A DNA stretch of 16,214 nt, from assembly GCA_945888895.1 (NCBI GenBank), contig CAMDAY010000021.1, positions 1-16,214 on the forward strand. The letters are read 5' to 3'. The stretch's first letter is position 1. Every line of letters starts with the position of its first letter. The notes under the pieces were generated by a model, which saw nothing but the letters and a program-made list of their open reading frames with translations, had not been told where the DNA came from and did not search any database. A program made the position numbers and the translations under genes. Below, piece after piece: positions 14,939 through 16,214 of the stretch. This DNA comes from Dehalococcoides mccartyi. GTDB taxonomy: Bacteria; Chloroflexota; Dehalococcoidia; UBA2979.

Positions 14939-15077
14939 ATATGTCCTCCTACCTCGATGGTGTCGATGTGGGCCGGGCGGCGCGAGGGTCGTCCGGTCAC
15001 TAGTATTGCTACGCTCCTTCGCGTCGGTTAACAATGCCGATGCTCCGGATGTACGGAGTACCGCTGAGGGGAGCCGT
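14939..15077. promoter_or_regulatory. Divergent promoter region of the cupin and CoA-transferase genes
   Basis: The 139-base gap holds AGGAGG for the cupin at its left end and TGAGGGGAG for the CoA-transferase at its right end. TAGTAT (15001-15006) is a possible rightward -10 with no good -35. CTCCG/CGGAG (15043-15047/15054-15058) makes a short leader stem-loop before the CoA-transferase start. Promoter positions are uncertain. Confidence 0.35.
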
Positions 15078-15800
15078 ATGGCCCGACCGATCATCTGCAG
15101 CAGCATGGCCGAGGCAGTCGCGGGCATTCCCGACGGCATCCAGCTCCTCGTCCCCGGCTTCGGCCCCGGCACCCCGGCCAACCTGCTCACCGCGCTCTAC
15201 GACGCAGGCGTGAAGGACATGCACGTCTACGCGAACTCAGTCGGGTTGCCGCAGGGCACCTCGGACGGTCGGAAGACGCTGAACGACCTGATCACCGCTC
15301 GCCGCGTGCGGAAGGTCACCGCAGCATTCACCGCCCCCACGCACCCCTCGCAGGCGTCGGTGCCCGCCGACATGATCCGCGCGGCTGAGCTGGAGGCCGA
15401 GCTGGTGCCGCAGGGCACCCTCGCCGAGCGCGTGCGGGCCGGCGGCGCCGGCATCCCCGCGTTCTTCACCCCGGCAGGCGTCGGCACCTTGACCGCCGAG
15501 GGCAAGGAGCACCGCGAGTTCAACGGCCGTATGTATGTGATGGAGCACGCGATCTTCGCGGACTACGCGTTCATCCGGGCGTGGAAGGCCGACACACTCG
15601 GCAACCTCATCTACCGCCGTTCAGCGCGCAACTTCAACCCGATCTTCGCGATGGGCGCCGCCCACACAATCGTCGAGGTGGAAGAGCCGATCGTCCCGGC
15701 CGGTGAGCTCGACCCCGACCAGATCCACACCCCGGGCGTCGTCATCGAGCGCCTTGTCCAGATCCCCGCGGACGGCTACTTCCGCGAGATCCCGCGCTAG
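15078..15800 (+). CDS. CoA-transferase family I, subunit A (3-oxoacid type)
   Basis: A 240-residue subunit that, with the next gene, should move CoA from a donor such as succinyl-CoA to a carboxylic acid such as a 3-oxoacid. The ATG at 15078 follows TGAGGGGAG; the longer upstream frame is a shadow over the cupin gene. The family signature region near the N-terminus reads DGIQLLVPGFGPGTPANLL (about 18-36). Compared with the usual D-G-x2-LLV-G-G-F-x3-G-x-P, one Gly is Pro and the loop is one residue shorter. The rest is standard: FFTPAGVGT (about 133-141) and the A-D-x-A-x-I-R-A-W-K-A-D-x-x-G-N segment before an R-x-x-R-N-F-N-P-x-x-A-x-A turn. The B subunit starts 31 bases later with its own ribosome binding site, so the two form an operon. 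Confidence 0.92.
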   Translation: MARPIICSSMAEAVAGIPDGIQLLVPGFGPGTPANLLTALYDAGVKDMHVYANSVGLPQGTSDGRKTLNDLITARRVRKVTAAFTAPTHPSQASVPADMIRAAELEAELVPQGTLAERVRAGGAGIPAFFTPAGVGTLTAEGKEHREFNGRMYVMEHAIFADYAFIRAWKADTLGNLIYRRSARNFNPIFAMGAAHTIVEVEEPIVPAGELDPDQIHTPGVVIERLVQIPADGYFREIPR

Positions 15801-15831
15801 CGCCCACAACGAGGCACAGAAGGAGCATCCG

Positions 15832-16214
15832 ATGACCTCGCACGAGGCTGCACCCGGCAAAGAGCGCATGAGCCGCGACTTCCTCGCGGCGGTGATCGCG
15901 CGCCGCTTCCCCAGGGGGTGGCTCGTGAACCTCGGCGTCGGGATGCCGACGATGGTCGGTGGTTATGTCCACCCGGACCAGGAGATCGTGTTCACCTCGG
16001 AGAACGGCGTCATCGGCTACGCGGGCATCGCCAGCGGCGATGACATCGACCACGACACCGTGAACGCCGGCGTGCAGTTCGTGACGCTGCAGGCCGGCGC
16101 CGCGATCGTCCACCACGCCGACTCCTTCGCCCTGATCCGTCGAGGTATGAACGATGTGACCGTCCTCGGCTCGTACGAGGTGGCGCAGGACGGCTCGTTC
16201 GCGAACTGGCGCAC
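15832..16214 (+). CDS. CoA-transferase family I, subunit B (3' part missing)
   Basis: The first 127 codons of the B subunit are present; the gene continues past the right edge. The ATG at 15832 has AAGGAG seven bases upstream. The protein shows the glycine-rich VNLGVGMPT (32-40) and the catalytic signature T55-S-E57-N-G-V-I-G, in which E57 is the glutamate that forms the covalent CoA thioester intermediate. It then runs into A-G-A-A-I-V-H-H-A-D-S-F-A-L-I-R-R-G and the V-T-V-L-G-S-Y-E-V turn, as expected for succinyl-CoA:3-oxoacid-type B subunits. Catalytic glutamate intact, so the enzyme should be active if the rest is whole. Acceptor acid unknown. Confidence 0.93.
   Translation, partial: MTSHEAAPGKERMSRDFLAAVIARRFPRGWLVNLGVGMPTMVGGYVHPDQEIVFTSENGVIGYAGIASGDDIDHDTVNAGVQFVTLQAGAAIVHHADSFALIRRGMNDVTVLGSYEVAQDGSFANWR

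Noticed and set aside
14673..15077. Extension of the CoA-transferase A frame into the cupin region
   Set aside because: It lies opposite the cupin gene and across a divergent promoter region; the ATG at 15078 has its own ribosome binding site and begins the family sequence.
1..16214. CRISPR array, tRNA/rRNA genes, transposase or phage genes
   Set aside because: No regularly spaced repeats, cloverleaf-type sequence or mobile-element protein was seen on reading both strands; a covariance-model scan would be needed to exclude small RNAs.

Overview
This is about 16 kb of high-GC chromosomal DNA with ordinary, dense bacterial gene packing. It holds fourteen protein genes, two of them cut by the window edges. 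No rRNA, tRNA, CRISPR array, transposase or phage gene was seen. The protein families (DUF6282 amidohydrolase-like, thiolase-like plus DUF35 pairs, DUF2207, Tat lipoprotein solute-binding proteins, many small catabolic enzymes with their own transporters), together with the GC content, resemble Chloroflexota of the Dehalococcoidia/SAR202 type. A high-GC actinomycete-like genome is not excluded. This placement is inference; no marker gene is present.

Layout. Positions 1-3330 hold a truncated EthD-like gene divergent from a carboxymuconolactone decarboxylase-family gene, then a 12-TM MFS carrier followed closely by a DUF6282 hydrolase. Positions 3331-5372 hold an orphan family-5 (oligopeptide-type) solute-binding Tat lipoprotein closed by strong hairpin terminators. 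Positions 5396-7179 form a self-contained two-gene operon: a clear sigma70-type promoter with an overlapping inverted repeat, a thiolase-fold protein, a DUF35 zinc-ribbon/OB-fold partner, and a rho-independent terminator. Positions 7210-9051 hold a DUF2207 membrane protein that appears to be read from a leaderless start. Positions 9126-11327 hold a convergent pair, MmgE/PrpD and a fumarylacetoacetate-hydrolase-family enzyme, separated by a perfect 17-bp palindrome. Positions 11531-12850 encode a Tat-exported protein with two LysM repeats, probably a cell-wall hydrolase. Positions 12934-14938 (minus strand) hold a 14-TM-type MFS exporter and a small cupin, separated by a perfect 15-bp inverted repeat. 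Positions 15078-16214 hold the A subunit and the start of the B subunit of a 3-oxoacid-type CoA-transferase.

How the genes may work together: most look like parts of organic-acid or ring-fission catabolism. These include uptake (MFS, solute-binding protein), hydrolytic or lyase steps (DUF6282, FAH family, MmgE/PrpD, carboxymuconolactone decarboxylase family), CoA activation (CoA-transferase) and a CoA-ester C-C bond step (thiolase-like/DUF35). Many of them sit in separate transcription units with their own terminators, so this is a catabolic neighbourhood rather than one demonstrated pathway.

The most interesting point is that the thiolase-fold protein lacks the usual thiolase active-site residues. 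It carries two tyrosines, 50 residues apart, where the thiolase Asn and His should be. This matches what I recall of the Ltp2 side-chain-cleaving aldolases, which also work with a DUF35 partner. I did not find a convincing wholly new system.
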